Assembly (NCBI GenBank): GCA_903840265.1
Contig: CAIMFH010000161.1
Location: forward strand, 1-64,000
Origin: an uncultured Schlesneria sp.
Lineage (GTDB): Bacteria; Planctomycetota; Planctomycetia; Planctomycetales; Planctomycetaceae
Reading direction: 5' to 3'
Length of the DNA stretch: 64,000 nt
Shown here: positions 10,325 through 19,947 of the stretch, piece by piece
Layout of the letters: each line of letters begins with the position of its first letter
Position numbering within the stretch: the first letter of the stretch is position 1
Notes under the pieces: generated by a model
What the model was told of the DNA's origin: nothing
What the model saw: the letters and a program-made list of their open reading frames with translations, nothing else
Databases searched by the model: none
Program-made: the position numbers and the translations under genes

Positions 10325-10429
10325 GGTTACGGTCCACGCGTGTTGCGTCCTACAAGAAGATCATTGTGCCATAGGGCAGGCAACCGTCAAGATGTTATTT
10401 CGATGACTTGCCACTATAGGCGCGAAGGC

Positions 10430-10474
10430 TCACTGACAGTTTTTGACACCCCAGGACAACTTTTGACGATGGGG
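10430..10474. mobile_element. possible IS21-type terminal repeat remnant
   Basis: The stretch contains spaced TTTTTGACA/CTTTTGACG-like motifs: TGACAGTTTTTGACAC, GGACAACTTTTGACG and then GGGGGACAAAAC. IS21-family ends typically carry several such short repeats around TGTCA. No istA/istB-like gene is in the window, so this would be a solitary end or relic. The call is tentative. Confidence 0.3.
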
Positions 10475-10502
10475 GACAAAACGACCCTGTTTTGTCGTTT
10501 TT
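10475..10502 (+). terminator. terminator-like hairpin
   Basis: GACAAAAC (10475-10482) and GTTTTGTC (10489-10496) pair around GACCCT and are followed by GTTTTT. The stem is short and A/T-rich, and no gene is read into it from the left, so it may belong to the IS-like remnant beside it. Confidence 0.4.
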
Positions 10503-10574
10503 CCTCAAAAAAGTGGATGTCTTGTGACAGTTGCTTTTCGGCCGCTGGAGCGACGCTGCAACGCATTTTCTAAG

Positions 10575-10784
10575 GCCGTGCCACTGGATTGGCCGCTTCG
10601 GACAACCCAGTGCGATTGCTGTCCCGCTGCCTATCGAAAAGTGAAATTGTTCGTGCTACCACGGACACGCAACTGACTTTGTTTGAAACAGGCATAACTC
10701 AGACCTGGCAAGCGAAGACCTGACCGTCATGGTCTTGTGGTATCGGCACTGGGTTGTCCGAAGCGGCCAATCCAGTGGCACGGC
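10575..10784. mobile_element. MITE-like element with perfect 39-bp terminal inverted repeats
   Basis: Bases 10575-10613 and 10746-10784 are exact reverse complements over 39 positions; both contain GGCCGCTTCGG or its complement. The 132-bp interior has no open frame of note. Size, perfect ends and lack of coding capacity suit a non-autonomous mobile element or a structured repeat. I did not find an obvious target-site duplication. It sits 102 bp upstream of the HD-phosphohydrolase start. Confidence 0.7.
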
Positions 10785-10886
10785 TGTCGTGAAAGGCTGT
10801 ACACTGCCCCTCCGTTCGTGTTGCCGTTAGGCTGCCGCATTCGGGCGTGAAGTGACCCCGTTTGATTTATCAACTGTGCAAGATCC

Positions 10887-12218
<1,332 letters not shown>

Positions 12219-12370
12219 CGCTCGGATTTCCGCAGGACTGCCTCGACTTTGATCCATTCCCATCAATAAGTAGCTATGCTACGGGCTGACAGATGCACGG
12301 ATGTGTTGAATCCTAGTGAATCAGAGCGCGCCGCATACGGAGTATGCGGTCTACATGGGGAGATGATCGC

Positions 12371-13714
12371 GTGATATCTCGACGGCAGGTGTTGCAAGCG
12401 GGAGCGATCCCACTGCTTGGCCTTGGGCTGCCGCGATTGCTGTCCGCCAACCCAACCGCCACGTCTGATCGTCCCAAATCGTGCATCTTCATCTATCAAT
12501 ATGGCGGACTGAGCCAACTTGATTCGTGGGATCCCAAGCCGAATGCGCCGAATGAAGTTCGTGGACCCTATCAGGCGATTCCGACTGCAGTTCCCGGATT
12601 TCACGTCGGCGAGCTGATGCCCCGGCTAGCCAGGCTGGCAGATCTCTATGCCGTGATTCGCTCGATGAGTCACAGCGTTCCCGTGCATGATGTGGCCAAC
12701 AAGATGCTGCTGGCGGGACAGACGCTGCCGAATCTGGACTCGCCCTCTTTTGGAGCCGTTGTCTCCAAGTTGAGACCTTCGACGGCGAGTGTTCCGTCGC
12801 ATGTCTGGCTGCAGAAGTTCGGTGGAGGTGCCGCCCCGCCCGAGCCCGCTTATTTATCGGGCGGGTTCCTCGGGATGGCTCACAGTCCGCTGGTGCTGGG
12901 GCTGACTCACGACGACCACCCTGCCAATCCCAAGTTTCAAGTGAAAGCGTTCCATACGATCGAAGGAGTCTCGATCAATCGGCTGAACTCACGCCGACAA
13001 CTGCTGGAACGCGTCGAGTCGCCTGCGACTGGGGTAAACGAATCGCACCTGAGGTTTCGTGAACGGGCGTTTGACTTGCTGGCCGGTTCGCACGCTCGCA
13101 AGGCGTTCGATATTGAACAAGAAGCTCCCAAGATCCGCGATCGGTATGGCAGACATCCTCTCGGGCAGAACCTGTTGCTGGCGCGGCGGCTGGTCGAAGC
13201 GGGTGTTCGGCTGGTGAACGTTGTCGCTTGGACTGGCCTGGCACCAGGCGAGAAGTTCAATAGCCTTGAGACCTGGGACATGCACGGCAATGCAGGGATC
13301 GACATTTTCGCGAACGGCTGGAATGGCTTGGGATGGGCGTTGCCGAAATGCGATGAGGCGGTGTCGGCATTGCTCGAAGATCTTTCTGTTCGAGGGCTGT
13401 TGGATGACACGCTGGTGGTGTTGGTCGGAGAATTTGGGCGCACGCCGGTGATCAGCCGCGGGGCTTCCGCAGTGGGCCGCGACCATTGGCCCAACAGCTA
13501 TTCTGCCATGCTCGCCGGGGCAGGAATCCGAGGGGGAACCGTCTACGGAGCAAGCGATCAGCAAGCTGCCTATGTGAAAGATCGCCCGGTTTCACCGGAA
13601 GACTTCGCCGCGACGCTGTTTCACGCGATGGGCATTCCACCGGAAACGCGGATCAGTCCAGATGGATTTTCTCGTCCAGCCAGTACGGGGCAGGTCGTGA
13701 CGGATTTGTTTTAA
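12371..13714 (+). CDS. DUF1501 domain-containing Tat-exported protein
   Basis: A sulfatase-like protein of the alkaline-phosphatase fold, very common in planctomycetes. It begins with a Tat-like signal (SRRQVLQAGAIPLLGLG) and has the DUF1501 landmarks: FIYQYGGLSQLDSWDPKP near the start, HDVANKMLL, RLVNVVAWTG with a downstream WDMHGN, LVVLVGEFGRTP and GRDHWPNSYSAMLAGAGI. The family is thought to act outside the cytoplasm, but its substrate is unknown. The GTG at 12371 is chosen because GGGGAG lies 8 bases upstream; an ATG at 12344 adds nine residues before the Tat motif. The gene usually sits next to DUF1549/DUF1553 genes, and none is present here. Confidence 0.88.
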   Translation: MISRRQVLQAGAIPLLGLGLPRLLSANPTATSDRPKSCIFIYQYGGLSQLDSWDPKPNAPNEVRGPYQAIPTAVPGFHVGELMPRLARLADLYAVIRSMSHSVPVHDVANKMLLAGQTLPNLDSPSFGAVVSKLRPSTASVPSHVWLQKFGGGAAPPEPAYLSGGFLGMAHSPLVLGLTHDDHPANPKFQVKAFHTIEGVSINRLNSRRQLLERVESPATGVNESHLRFRERAFDLLAGSHARKAFDIEQEAPKIRDRYGRHPLGQNLLLARRLVEAGVRLVNVVAWTGLAPGEKFNSLETWDMHGNAGIDIFANGWNGLGWALPKCDEAVSALLEDLSVRGLLDDTLVVLVGEFGRTPVISRGASAVGRDHWPNSYSAMLAGAGIRGGTVYGASDQQAAYVKDRPVSPEDFAATLFHAMGIPPETRISPDGFSRPASTGQVVTDLF

Positions 13715-13770
13715 GGCGTGGTTTCGTCTCGTCGTCAGCGAAGATGGCAGATCGGCCTTAGCATCCTATA

Positions 13771-13895
13771 GTTTAACCGCATGGGCAACGCCCTGCGCGT
13801 GATGGAGAGTGGGACGAAATTCTCCGATCGGCCGGTGGGGAACCGTTCCTGTTTTGCCCGCTATCACGCGCAGGGCGTTGCCCATGCGGTTAAAC
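13771..13895. repeat. palindromic intergenic element, GGTTAAAC family, copy 2
   Basis: Bases 13771-13803 and 13863-13895 are exact inverted repeats over 33 positions, with a 59-base interior. The ends GTTTAACCGC and GCGGTTAAAC are shared with the element at 6851-6930. It lies between the convergent DUF1501 and queE genes. A long hairpin at such a position could also stop transcription from both sides. Confidence 0.8.
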
Positions 13896-13947
13896 GACCG
13901 ACTCTAGATTTCACCCTTGGGCCTGAAGATATGAGAGCCGCCAGTTG

Positions 13948-14628
13948 CTACGTCCCGCGTGTATGACCAAATAACTCGATATGTCGCCGCGGAGAGAGTC
14001 GGTATCCCAACTTGTCGGCCGCTGGTTGTAACCATTGCGTGCGCACCGCCAAATCGGGAACACTCACTCCTTGGGGCATCAACCAGACTCGGTCGCCTGT
14101 GACGTTGGGAAACTCGCTCAGATAGGCCGTCACTTCGTCGAGATCGGATGGCTGGTCGATTACGAATTTGAACTGGTAGTTGTAGTTCTCGATCAACTGT
14201 CGCAGCGGTTCGTTCCGCTGGCGGATTCGATTGTGGCGTTCCTGCCAGCGGCCTGCTTCGTGGGGGCTGGAGTTGGACATCTTCGGACTGATCGACATCA
14301 GGTTCGCGGCCACAGGACGAAAGATGGTACCCGCAGTCTCGACCGTGATGAATCGCCCGGCGTCTGTGAGAGCTTGGGACAATGGCACGATCTGCGGTTG
14401 AAGCAGCGGTTCTCCTCCGGTCAACACCACGTGCTGGCAATCGATCTTGAGGAGATCAGATAGTAGTGCCTGCCAGTCCTGGTGAGATCCCTCGGGATGC
14501 CAGGATGTGTAGGGGGTGTCGCAGAACCAGCATCGCAAGTTGCAGCCCGTGGTGCGTACGAAAATGGAAGGCGTTCCACAGAATTCGCCTTCACCCTGGA
14601 TTGATTGAAAGACCTCAGCAATTCGCAC
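13948..14628 (-). CDS. queE: 7-carboxy-7-deazaguanine synthase
   Basis: This radical SAM enzyme contracts 6-carboxy-tetrahydropterin to 7-carboxy-7-deazaguanine in queuosine precursor synthesis. The N-terminus MRIAEVFQSIQGEGEFCG is typical. The iron-sulfur cysteines are in CNLRCWFC, here with the C-x3-C-x2-C spacing CNLRC-WFC starting at the GC of TTGCNLRC, and VVLTGGEPLLQP is the SAM-binding glycine motif. At 226 residues it has the usual small-barrel length. It starts 12 bp after the stop codon of queC, so the two are almost certainly one transcript. Confidence 0.93.
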   Translation of the reverse strand: MRIAEVFQSIQGEGEFCGTPSIFVRTTGCNLRCWFCDTPYTSWHPEGSHQDWQALLSDLLKIDCQHVVLTGGEPLLQPQIVPLSQALTDAGRFITVETAGTIFRPVAANLMSISPKMSNSSPHEAGRWQERHNRIRQRNEPLRQLIENYNYQFKFVIDQPSDLDEVTAYLSEFPNVTGDRVWLMPQGVSVPDLAVRTQWLQPAADKLGYRLSPRRHIELFGHTRGT

Positions 14629-14640
14629 TTGGGCAGACCA

Positions 14641-15339
14641 CTACTTCACATACGGAGCTGGATCGGTCAAACCAGCATCCGCGAATCCCTTCAGCCGCAA
14701 TTGGCAGGAATCGCAGTGACCGCAGCTTTTCCCATCTGAGTCCGGATCATAGCAACTGTGGGTCAGACCGTAATCAACGCCCAGTGCGATTCCGCGTTGA
14801 ATAATCTCGGCCTTGCTGAGAGCGATGAGCGGAGCATGTACTTTCCAGGGGGCTCCTTCGACGCCGGTTTTGGTCGCCAGTCGAGCCAGATTGCGAAACG
14901 CGGCGATGTATTCCGGGCGACAATCGGGGTAGCCGCTGTAATCGACAGCATTGACGCCAATAAAGATATCCTCCGCACCCAGCACTTCTGCCCAGCCGAG
15001 TGCCATCGACAGGAAGATCGTATTGCGAGCCGGGACGTATGTGATCGGGATTCCGGTCGACATCTGATCGTCGCTACGATCCTTGGGAACGTCGATTTCG
15101 GCAGTGAGGGCTGAACCACCGAACGCTCGCAGATCGAGTGGCACGACGATCTGCCGCTTCACTCCAGCGGCAGCGCAGACTCGCTTGGCCGCTTCCAGTT
15201 CAAAGCGGTGCCGCTGTCCGTAATCGAAAGAGATCGCACACGGTTCGAAGCCTTCTTCCTGTGCAATGGCCAGAATTGTGGCGGAGTCCAATCCCCCGCT
15301 CACCAGCACCACGGCCAACCGTGGACTCGATGCAGTCAT
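14641..15339 (-). CDS. queC: 7-cyano-7-deazaguanine (preQ0) synthase
   Basis: This ATP-dependent enzyme converts 7-carboxy-7-deazaguanine to preQ0. The N-type ATP-pyrophosphatase loop is [17 protein letters not shown], and the [16 protein letters not shown] and [12 protein letters not shown] motifs follow as in QueC. The C-terminal zinc site is [21 protein letters not shown], with four cysteines. The ATG at 15339 gives 232 residues; a longer open frame upstream has no support. Together with queE downstream it supplies two of the steps to preQ0. The other genes of the pathway (queD, folE, queF) are not in the window. Confidence 0.93.
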   Translation of the reverse strand: MTASSPRLAVVLVSGGLDSATILAIAQEEGFEPCAISFDYGQRHRFELEAAKRVCAAAGVKRQIVVPLDLRAFGGSALTAEIDVPKDRSDDQMSTGIPITYVPARNTIFLSMALGWAEVLGAEDIFIGVNAVDYSGYPDCRPEYIAAFRNLARLATKTGVEGAPWKVHAPLIALSKAEIIQRGIALGVDYGLTHSCYDPDSDGKSCGHCDSCQLRLKGFADAGLTDPAPYVK

Positions 15340-15639
15340 TTTTTCCGGTCCGAATTGTGATAACAGCCCGCCATCCAAGTCCGAGCGTACCGCGCGATTG
15401 TGTGGACTGTCGAGGGACTGTTCGGTTTGTGTAGCGAGATGAACGTGGACGCATTTGTGAAATTGAATATCGATGTGTGAACGACTCCCAACGACATTTG
15501 CCCAAGGTCTTGGCGACGACGGGACTGGACACACTGCGGGTGCCGGAGGAAGATATCCCATGTCTCCATCATTCTGTCTCTTGCCCCCCAGCCCTTCGCC
15601 CTTGGCCTTTTTACTTGTCTGTCATTGAGGTTTCTTGAA

Positions 15640-16377
15640 ATGCCGAAGTTCGCCGTGATTTTGCCGGCTGCGGGGAAGAGCAGCCGATTCGCGACGCAGC
15701 AGTCTAAGAAGAAGGTCTTTGTCGAGCTCAAGGGGCGACCGGTCTGGGTGCGTACGGCCGAGATATTCACCAATCGCGACGATGTCGTGCAGACAATTCT
15801 GGTGGTGTCTCCCGACGACTTGGACTGGTTCAAAGACAAGTTCCGTCCCAACCTGGCGTTTATGGACATCGAGATCGTCACGGGGGGGGCCGAACGAGCG
15901 GATTCTGTGATGAACGCCCTCGCCCGAGTCCGCGCCGACGTCGATTTTGTCGCCGTCCACGACGCCGCTCGACCATTAATCGTGAAAGATTGGGTCTCCA
16001 AAGTCTTCAAAGCGGCCGAACAACACGGAGCGGCGATGCTGGCAACGCCGATCACGAGCACGCTGAAACGAGTCGGACCTGATAAGCGGATCGAAGAGAC
16101 GGTCTCTCGCGAGAACCTGTGGGCAGCTCAGACCCCCCAGGTGTTTCGCCGCCAGCTATTGCTGGATGCGTACGCTCACCGACGCGGGCTGCAGGCCACT
16201 GACGAAGCGCAACTTGTTGAACAGCTAGGACATGCAGTGCATGTCGTGGAAGGATCACCGCTGAACATCAAGATCACTTCACAAGACGATTTTCGGATGG
16301 CTGAGTTCCTGATGGAAGCACTACCGAAAGAGAAGCTGCCGGGGTTCCTGCATCCCTTCGCGGACGAGCGGGACTAG
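15640..16377 (+). CDS. ispD: 2-C-methyl-D-erythritol 4-phosphate cytidylyltransferase
   Basis: This is an MEP-pathway isoprenoid enzyme that transfers CMP from CTP to methylerythritol phosphate. The N-terminal nucleotide-binding loop AVILPAAGKSSRF, the phosphate-contacting VHDAARPLI, LKRVGP/ETVSRENLWAAQTPQVFR and the ending ITSQDDFRMAE are all IspD features. The product of 245 residues starts at the ATG at 15640; a TTG five codons upstream is less likely. It stands alone, divergent from queC. Confidence 0.92.
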   Translation: MPKFAVILPAAGKSSRFATQQSKKKVFVELKGRPVWVRTAEIFTNRDDVVQTILVVSPDDLDWFKDKFRPNLAFMDIEIVTGGAERADSVMNALARVRADVDFVAVHDAARPLIVKDWVSKVFKAAEQHGAAMLATPITSTLKRVGPDKRIEETVSRENLWAAQTPQVFRRQLLLDAYAHRRGLQATDEAQLVEQLGHAVHVVEGSPLNIKITSQDDFRMAEFLMEALPKEKLPGFLHPFADERD

Positions 16378-16607
16378 ACCATCATCTGGCGGAAAACGCG
16401 GAACCGGATATGGCCCTTGTGGCTATGAATATGCCTATTCATTTATGTGTTGAGGGCTTGATTGTTGCAGAACACCCTTGAATTGTTCATAATCTGCGAC
16501 CTTTGACAAATTGAGAATTTGGCTGATTGCCGTTCCCTGCGCGGCTTGCTCCCGCAGAAGTGACGCAACAGCTTGTTATGAACGCCCGTACGAAAGGCTA
16601 ACCGACT

Positions 16608-17993
16608 GTGTTGAAGACGATGGAACCCGTCAACATTCGAGCAATCCTAAGTAATAAGGGGCACGTGACCGCCGACGAACTGGCTCAGATGCGACGCGCT
16701 ATCGCCAGTGATCAAGTTGTGCAGGCGCGAGTTGAAATCGACGCTTTGCTGCGTGACGTTGAAGGTGGCGGAGCGGCCGGATCAACCGTTCGCGCCGGGA
16801 TCGGTGCCTACTTGTTGGGACAACACGCCATTGCCGAACGTCTGCTGGCCTCGGCCGGTGACGACGGAACCGCGCTGTACGTGCTGGCTCTGACATTGCT
16901 GTCACTGAACAAGTACGAAGAAGCTGAAGAGAAGTTCACTGCCGCTGCCAAGGCTGGCTACGATCCGGTCGAATGCACCTTGAAGCGCGCTGGTGCTCAG
17001 CGTCAACAAGGCAAGCTCGACTTGGCCGAAGCCACTTTGAAGCAAGCCGGTCCAGAACGAGCCAGTCGAGCAGACTATTCCTATCAAATGGGATGCATCT
17101 TCTCGGATCGCGGCGATACCTACGGTGCGATCGAACACTTCGAACGTGCTGTTGATATGGATTCGCATCACGCTCAGGCATTGTTCCGCCTGGCTGGTGA
17201 AAATGCCCGCTACGGCAACGACAACGAAGCGATTCGTTTGTACGAGCAGGCTCTCAGCCGACCTCCGTATCACCTGGGTGCGCTGATGAACCTGGGGCTG
17301 CTGTACGAAGACAAAGGCAACTACTCGGCGGCCGCGTTCTGCTTCCGCCGCGTTCTCGCCTACGATCCGACTCACGAACGCGCCAAGATGTACATGCAGG
17401 ACATCGAAGCGACGAGCGAGATGTACTACGACGACGACATGGCTCGCAACGAAGCCCGTCTCGCTCAGTTGCTCAGCCGTCCCGTCACCGACTTCGAATT
17501 GTCGGTTCGCAGCCGCAATTGCCTGGCGAGCATGAACATTGTCTCGCTGGGCGACCTGACGAAGATCACCGAAAACGACTTGCTGGAAGGCAAGAACTTC
17601 GGCGAAACGTCGCTGGTCGAAATTCGCGATCTGATGGTGGCTCACGGACTCAGTATCGGCCAGAATCTGCAACAGACGAAGGCTAAGGATTCGTACGGTG
17701 CAGGTGGTAGCGGCGGTGCTCCTGTGAGCGGCGGAACAGCGGCGGGTGGCTTCCCAGCCTTCGCTCCAGATTTGTCGCCACAAGAACAGGCGATGCTGTC
17801 GCGACCGGTTTCCGATCTGAACCTGTCGGTTCGCGCCCGCAAGTGTATGGCTCGTCTGGCCATCGCCACGTTGGCCGAACTGGTTCAACGCTCGCCAGAC
17901 GAACTGCTGGCAACCAAGAACTTCGGTGTGACCTCGCTGAACGAAATTCGTCAGCAATTGGGTGAAATGCAATTGAAGCTGCGTAACGACTGA
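16608..17993 (+). CDS. TPR protein with two RNA-polymerase-alpha C-terminal-like domains
   Basis: This 461-residue cytoplasmic protein has TPR-type helical repeats at about residues 85-280 (for example SYQMGCIFSDRGDTYGAIEHF and ALMNLGLLYEDKGNYSAAAFC). Two domains resembling the alpha C-terminal domain of RNA polymerase follow, at about 293-352 (LSVRSRNCLASMNI, then KNFGETSLVEI) and 396-461 (LSVRARKCMARLAI, then KNFGVTSLNEI), joined by a Gly/Ala/Ser-rich linker. Such domains bind DNA upstream elements or activators, so a role in transcription is inferred, but none is proven. The GTG start has AAAGG about 10 bases upstream; an ATG four codons later is possible. A hairpin terminator follows. Confidence 0.88.
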   Translation: MLKTMEPVNIRAILSNKGHVTADELAQMRRAIASDQVVQARVEIDALLRDVEGGGAAGSTVRAGIGAYLLGQHAIAERLLASAGDDGTALYVLALTLLSLNKYEEAEEKFTAAAKAGYDPVECTLKRAGAQRQQGKLDLAEATLKQAGPERASRADYSYQMGCIFSDRGDTYGAIEHFERAVDMDSHHAQALFRLAGENARYGNDNEAIRLYEQALSRPPYHLGALMNLGLLYEDKGNYSAAAFCFRRVLAYDPTHERAKMYMQDIEATSEMYYDDDMARNEARLAQLLSRPVTDFELSVRSRNCLASMNIVSLGDLTKITENDLLEGKNFGETSLVEIRDLMVAHGLSIGQNLQQTKAKDSYGAGGSGGAPVSGGTAAGGFPAFAPDLSPQEQAMLSRPVSDLNLSVRARKCMARLAIATLAELVQRSPDELLATKNFGVTSLNEIRQQLGEMQLKLRND

Positions 17994-18001
17994 TCTCTGG
18001 T

Positions 18002-18031
18002 AAAAGGGCGGTCTCTGCAGGCCGCCCTTTT
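18002..18031 (+). terminator. Rho-independent terminator after the TPR/alpha-CTD gene
   Basis: AAAAGGGCGG (18002-18011) pairs with CCGCCCTTTT (18022-18031) around a ten-base loop, starting 9 bases after the stop codon. The symmetric A and T tails would let it work in both directions. Confidence 0.85.
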
Positions 18032-18052
18032 GCTTTTGCCGTCTGCGATGGA

Positions 18053-19357
18053 GTGCAGGCCGTGGCCCGTGGCGATGATCGCAAGCCGAAGGATTCCCTG
18101 AAGACTCTGGGAGTCTGGCTGATCCTGGTAGCCGCGACAGTGATGCTGGTGATCGTTGTTCGCGTTGATTCCAGTCGAGAAGACTCGCCCGCGTTGCGTG
18201 TGAAGTCCGCACGGCCTGTGGTGGTCAAGCCATCGGTCAATTCAGAGCGTCCGTCAAAGACGCCAATCGCTCCACCGACTATCCGAGTCAACCTGACACC
18301 GGGCGGAGAAAGCAGCCTGCAACTGGAGATCCGGGGACCTTACACCGTACGCCGAATCGGCGGCACGCGTGAACTTGGAAAGGGAGCCAGGCTGGCACCT
18401 GCCAAGGTCGTGGCGAACAAGACTGAGATCCGCATCGGTTCCGTGAGTTATCCCGAAACTCAACTCGAAGTTGTCTCCAAAGATGATCCTGGCATGCGGG
18501 TGAACAATCATCTCTATCGCGGCGTGATCCGCTTGTGCAGACGGACTGACGGATTGATTTCCGCCGTGAACGTGCTGCCGATGGAAGAGTACCTGGCCAG
18601 TGTGGTCGATTCGGAGATGCCGGCAGCGTTTCCCGAGGCGGCCAGACAAGCGCAAGCGATCGTGTCACGGACATATGCTCTCTACCAGAAGGAACATGCG
18701 GATCCTGCGGCGGTGTACGACCTGTTTTCGACTCAACGCAGCCAGAAGTATCTGGGGGTCGAATACACGACCGACTCGGGTCGACGTCTGGCGGGCGAGT
18801 CGGCATCGAGTCGAGCAGCGGTCGCGGCAACTCGAGGCATGGTCTGCATGAAAAATGCGAAACTGTTTTGCACCTATTATTCTGCCGTCTGCGGCGGACG
18901 CACCACGAGTGGAGCCGGAGTGTTTGCCGACGCGAGCGACTTGATCTCAGTCCCCTGCGAATGGTGCCACGAGTCGGATCACTATCGTTGGACAGTCCCC
19001 TTCGAGCGGGCTGATTTTTCGAAGAAGACCCAGCAACTCACATCGCTGCCGAAGATCACGTCGGTCCGCCAGACGGCCGGGCCGGGAACGGGAGTGATCT
19101 CGCGATTCCGACTGGCGGATGGTGCGAAGACAGCAGAGGCAAATGGGATCGAACTGCGAGATCGTCTCGGTCTGCGCAGCCCTCACTTCGCATTGGTGAT
19201 CGAAAAAGACAAAGTGCGAGCTGAGGGGCGCGGCCACGGTCATGGAGTCGGCTTCTGCCAATGGGGAGCTCGCGGTCAGGGCCTGGCCGGGAAGACGGTC
19301 AAAGAGATTGTCGCTCATTACTATCCTGGGACCGAGCTGAAGAAGCTGGACTACTGA
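18053..19357 (+). CDS. SpoIID/LytB domain-containing membrane protein
   Basis: The 434-residue protein has one N-terminal membrane helix (LGVWLILVAATVMLVIVV) and an extracytoplasmic SpoIID-type domain. The core motifs are LPMEEYLASVVDSEMPAAFP near residue 178, AQAIVSRTYALYQ, FCTYYSAVCGGRT and the C-terminal GRGHGHGVGFCQWGARG, where the family usually has GHGVGMSQYGA. SpoIID of Bacillus is a lytic transglycosylase that cuts glycan strands; its catalytic Glu would be in the EMP motif here. A function in peptidoglycan remodelling is therefore likely. The GTG at 18053 is the upstream-most start, and a GTG three codons later is also possible. The extra cysteines in the C-terminal motif are unusual. 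Confidence 0.83.
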   Translation: MQAVARGDDRKPKDSLKTLGVWLILVAATVMLVIVVRVDSSREDSPALRVKSARPVVVKPSVNSERPSKTPIAPPTIRVNLTPGGESSLQLEIRGPYTVRRIGGTRELGKGARLAPAKVVANKTEIRIGSVSYPETQLEVVSKDDPGMRVNNHLYRGVIRLCRRTDGLISAVNVLPMEEYLASVVDSEMPAAFPEAARQAQAIVSRTYALYQKEHADPAAVYDLFSTQRSQKYLGVEYTTDSGRRLAGESASSRAAVAATRGMVCMKNAKLFCTYYSAVCGGRTTSGAGVFADASDLISVPCEWCHESDHYRWTVPFERADFSKKTQQLTSLPKITSVRQTAGPGTGVISRFRLADGAKTAEANGIELRDRLGLRSPHFALVIEKDKVRAEGRGHGHGVGFCQWGARGQGLAGKTVKEIVAHYYPGTELKKLDY

Positions 19358-19369
19358 CCGAATCACGAG

Positions 19370-19924
19370 CTAAGACTCGGACGCCAGCTTTGCTTCGATC
19401 AACGGTGTGTACGTGGGGCCACTCGGTCCCATGTCAGAGCGATACAGAGTCAGCGCCAGAGGCCTGACCGTACCGAAGTCCCTGGAGGCGTATTCGTGAA
19501 TGAAATCGGCAAGGTCTTGAGGAGGCTGCAATTTGACTCGGGCCAGCGTCAAGTGTGGTTGAAACGGTCGCGATTCTCGGGCAAAGCCAAGTTGCTCGCA
19601 ACGAGTTGCTAACTGGTCGGCCAAGCGAATCAAGGGTCGCGGATTCGTCAAGCCGGCCCAGATGACCGTTGGACGAGAGTCATTCAAGAACGCACCGATC
19701 CCGCAAAGCGCTAACTGCGAAAGCGGAACCGAACCGGCGACCTCGTGAATGACGTCACCGAGACTCGACACGAGCGACTCGTCGGTCTCGCCCAAGAACA
19801 CTGTCGTGAGATGGAGCTGATCGAACGGAACAACTTTTAACGGTGGCCGCATTGCCTGAAGCCGGCTCAAGGCGAGCGTGATCGCTTCGGTGGGGCTGAT
19901 CGGAACTGCGATAAACGTCCGCAT
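19370..19924 (-). CDS. thpR: RNA 2',3'-cyclic phosphodiesterase
   Basis: This is a small 2H-phosphoesterase of 184 residues with both catalytic motifs, HLTTVFLG near residue 43 and HLTLARVK near residue 130, and the N-terminal MRTFIAVPIS. Members open 2',3'-cyclic phosphate ends of RNA. It is read in the same direction as tex, whose stop lies 23 bp upstream, so the pair may be co-transcribed. It converges on the SpoIID-domain gene with only 12 bp between. Confidence 0.9.
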   Translation of the reverse strand: MRTFIAVPISPTEAITLALSRLQAMRPPLKVVPFDQLHLTTVFLGETDESLVSSLGDVIHEVAGSVPLSQLALCGIGAFLNDSRPTVIWAGLTNPRPLIRLADQLATRCEQLGFARESRPFQPHLTLARVKLQPPQDLADFIHEYASRDFGTVRPLALTLYRSDMGPSGPTYTPLIEAKLASES

Positions 19925-19947
19925 TGCGTCGATTCAATGACCTGAAT

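Larger units (their letters stand above)
9806..10886. other. 1.08-kb gene-free region rich in hairpins and element remnants
   Basis: No coding sequence with a recognisable product was seen. The left part is the upstream region of the minus-strand porin. From 10274 rightward there are a 12-bp hairpin, a TTTTTGACA-rich stretch, a terminator-like hairpin and a 210-bp element with 39-bp inverted ends, each listed separately. The HD-phosphohydrolase gene begins at 10887. Confidence 0.6.

Noticed and set aside
10298-10573. 91-codon open frame in the gene-free region
   Set aside because: It runs through the IS-like repeats and terminator-like hairpin and has no recognisable domain or start signal.
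16503-16530. TTGACA-like -35 box upstream of the TPR/alpha-CTD gene
   Set aside because: TTGACA is present at 16503-16508, but no acceptable -10 box lies 16-18 bases downstream.
16902-18212. 436-codon open frame antisense to the TPR/alpha-CTD gene
   Set aside because: It is a shadow of a well-supported gene and crosses its terminator hairpin.
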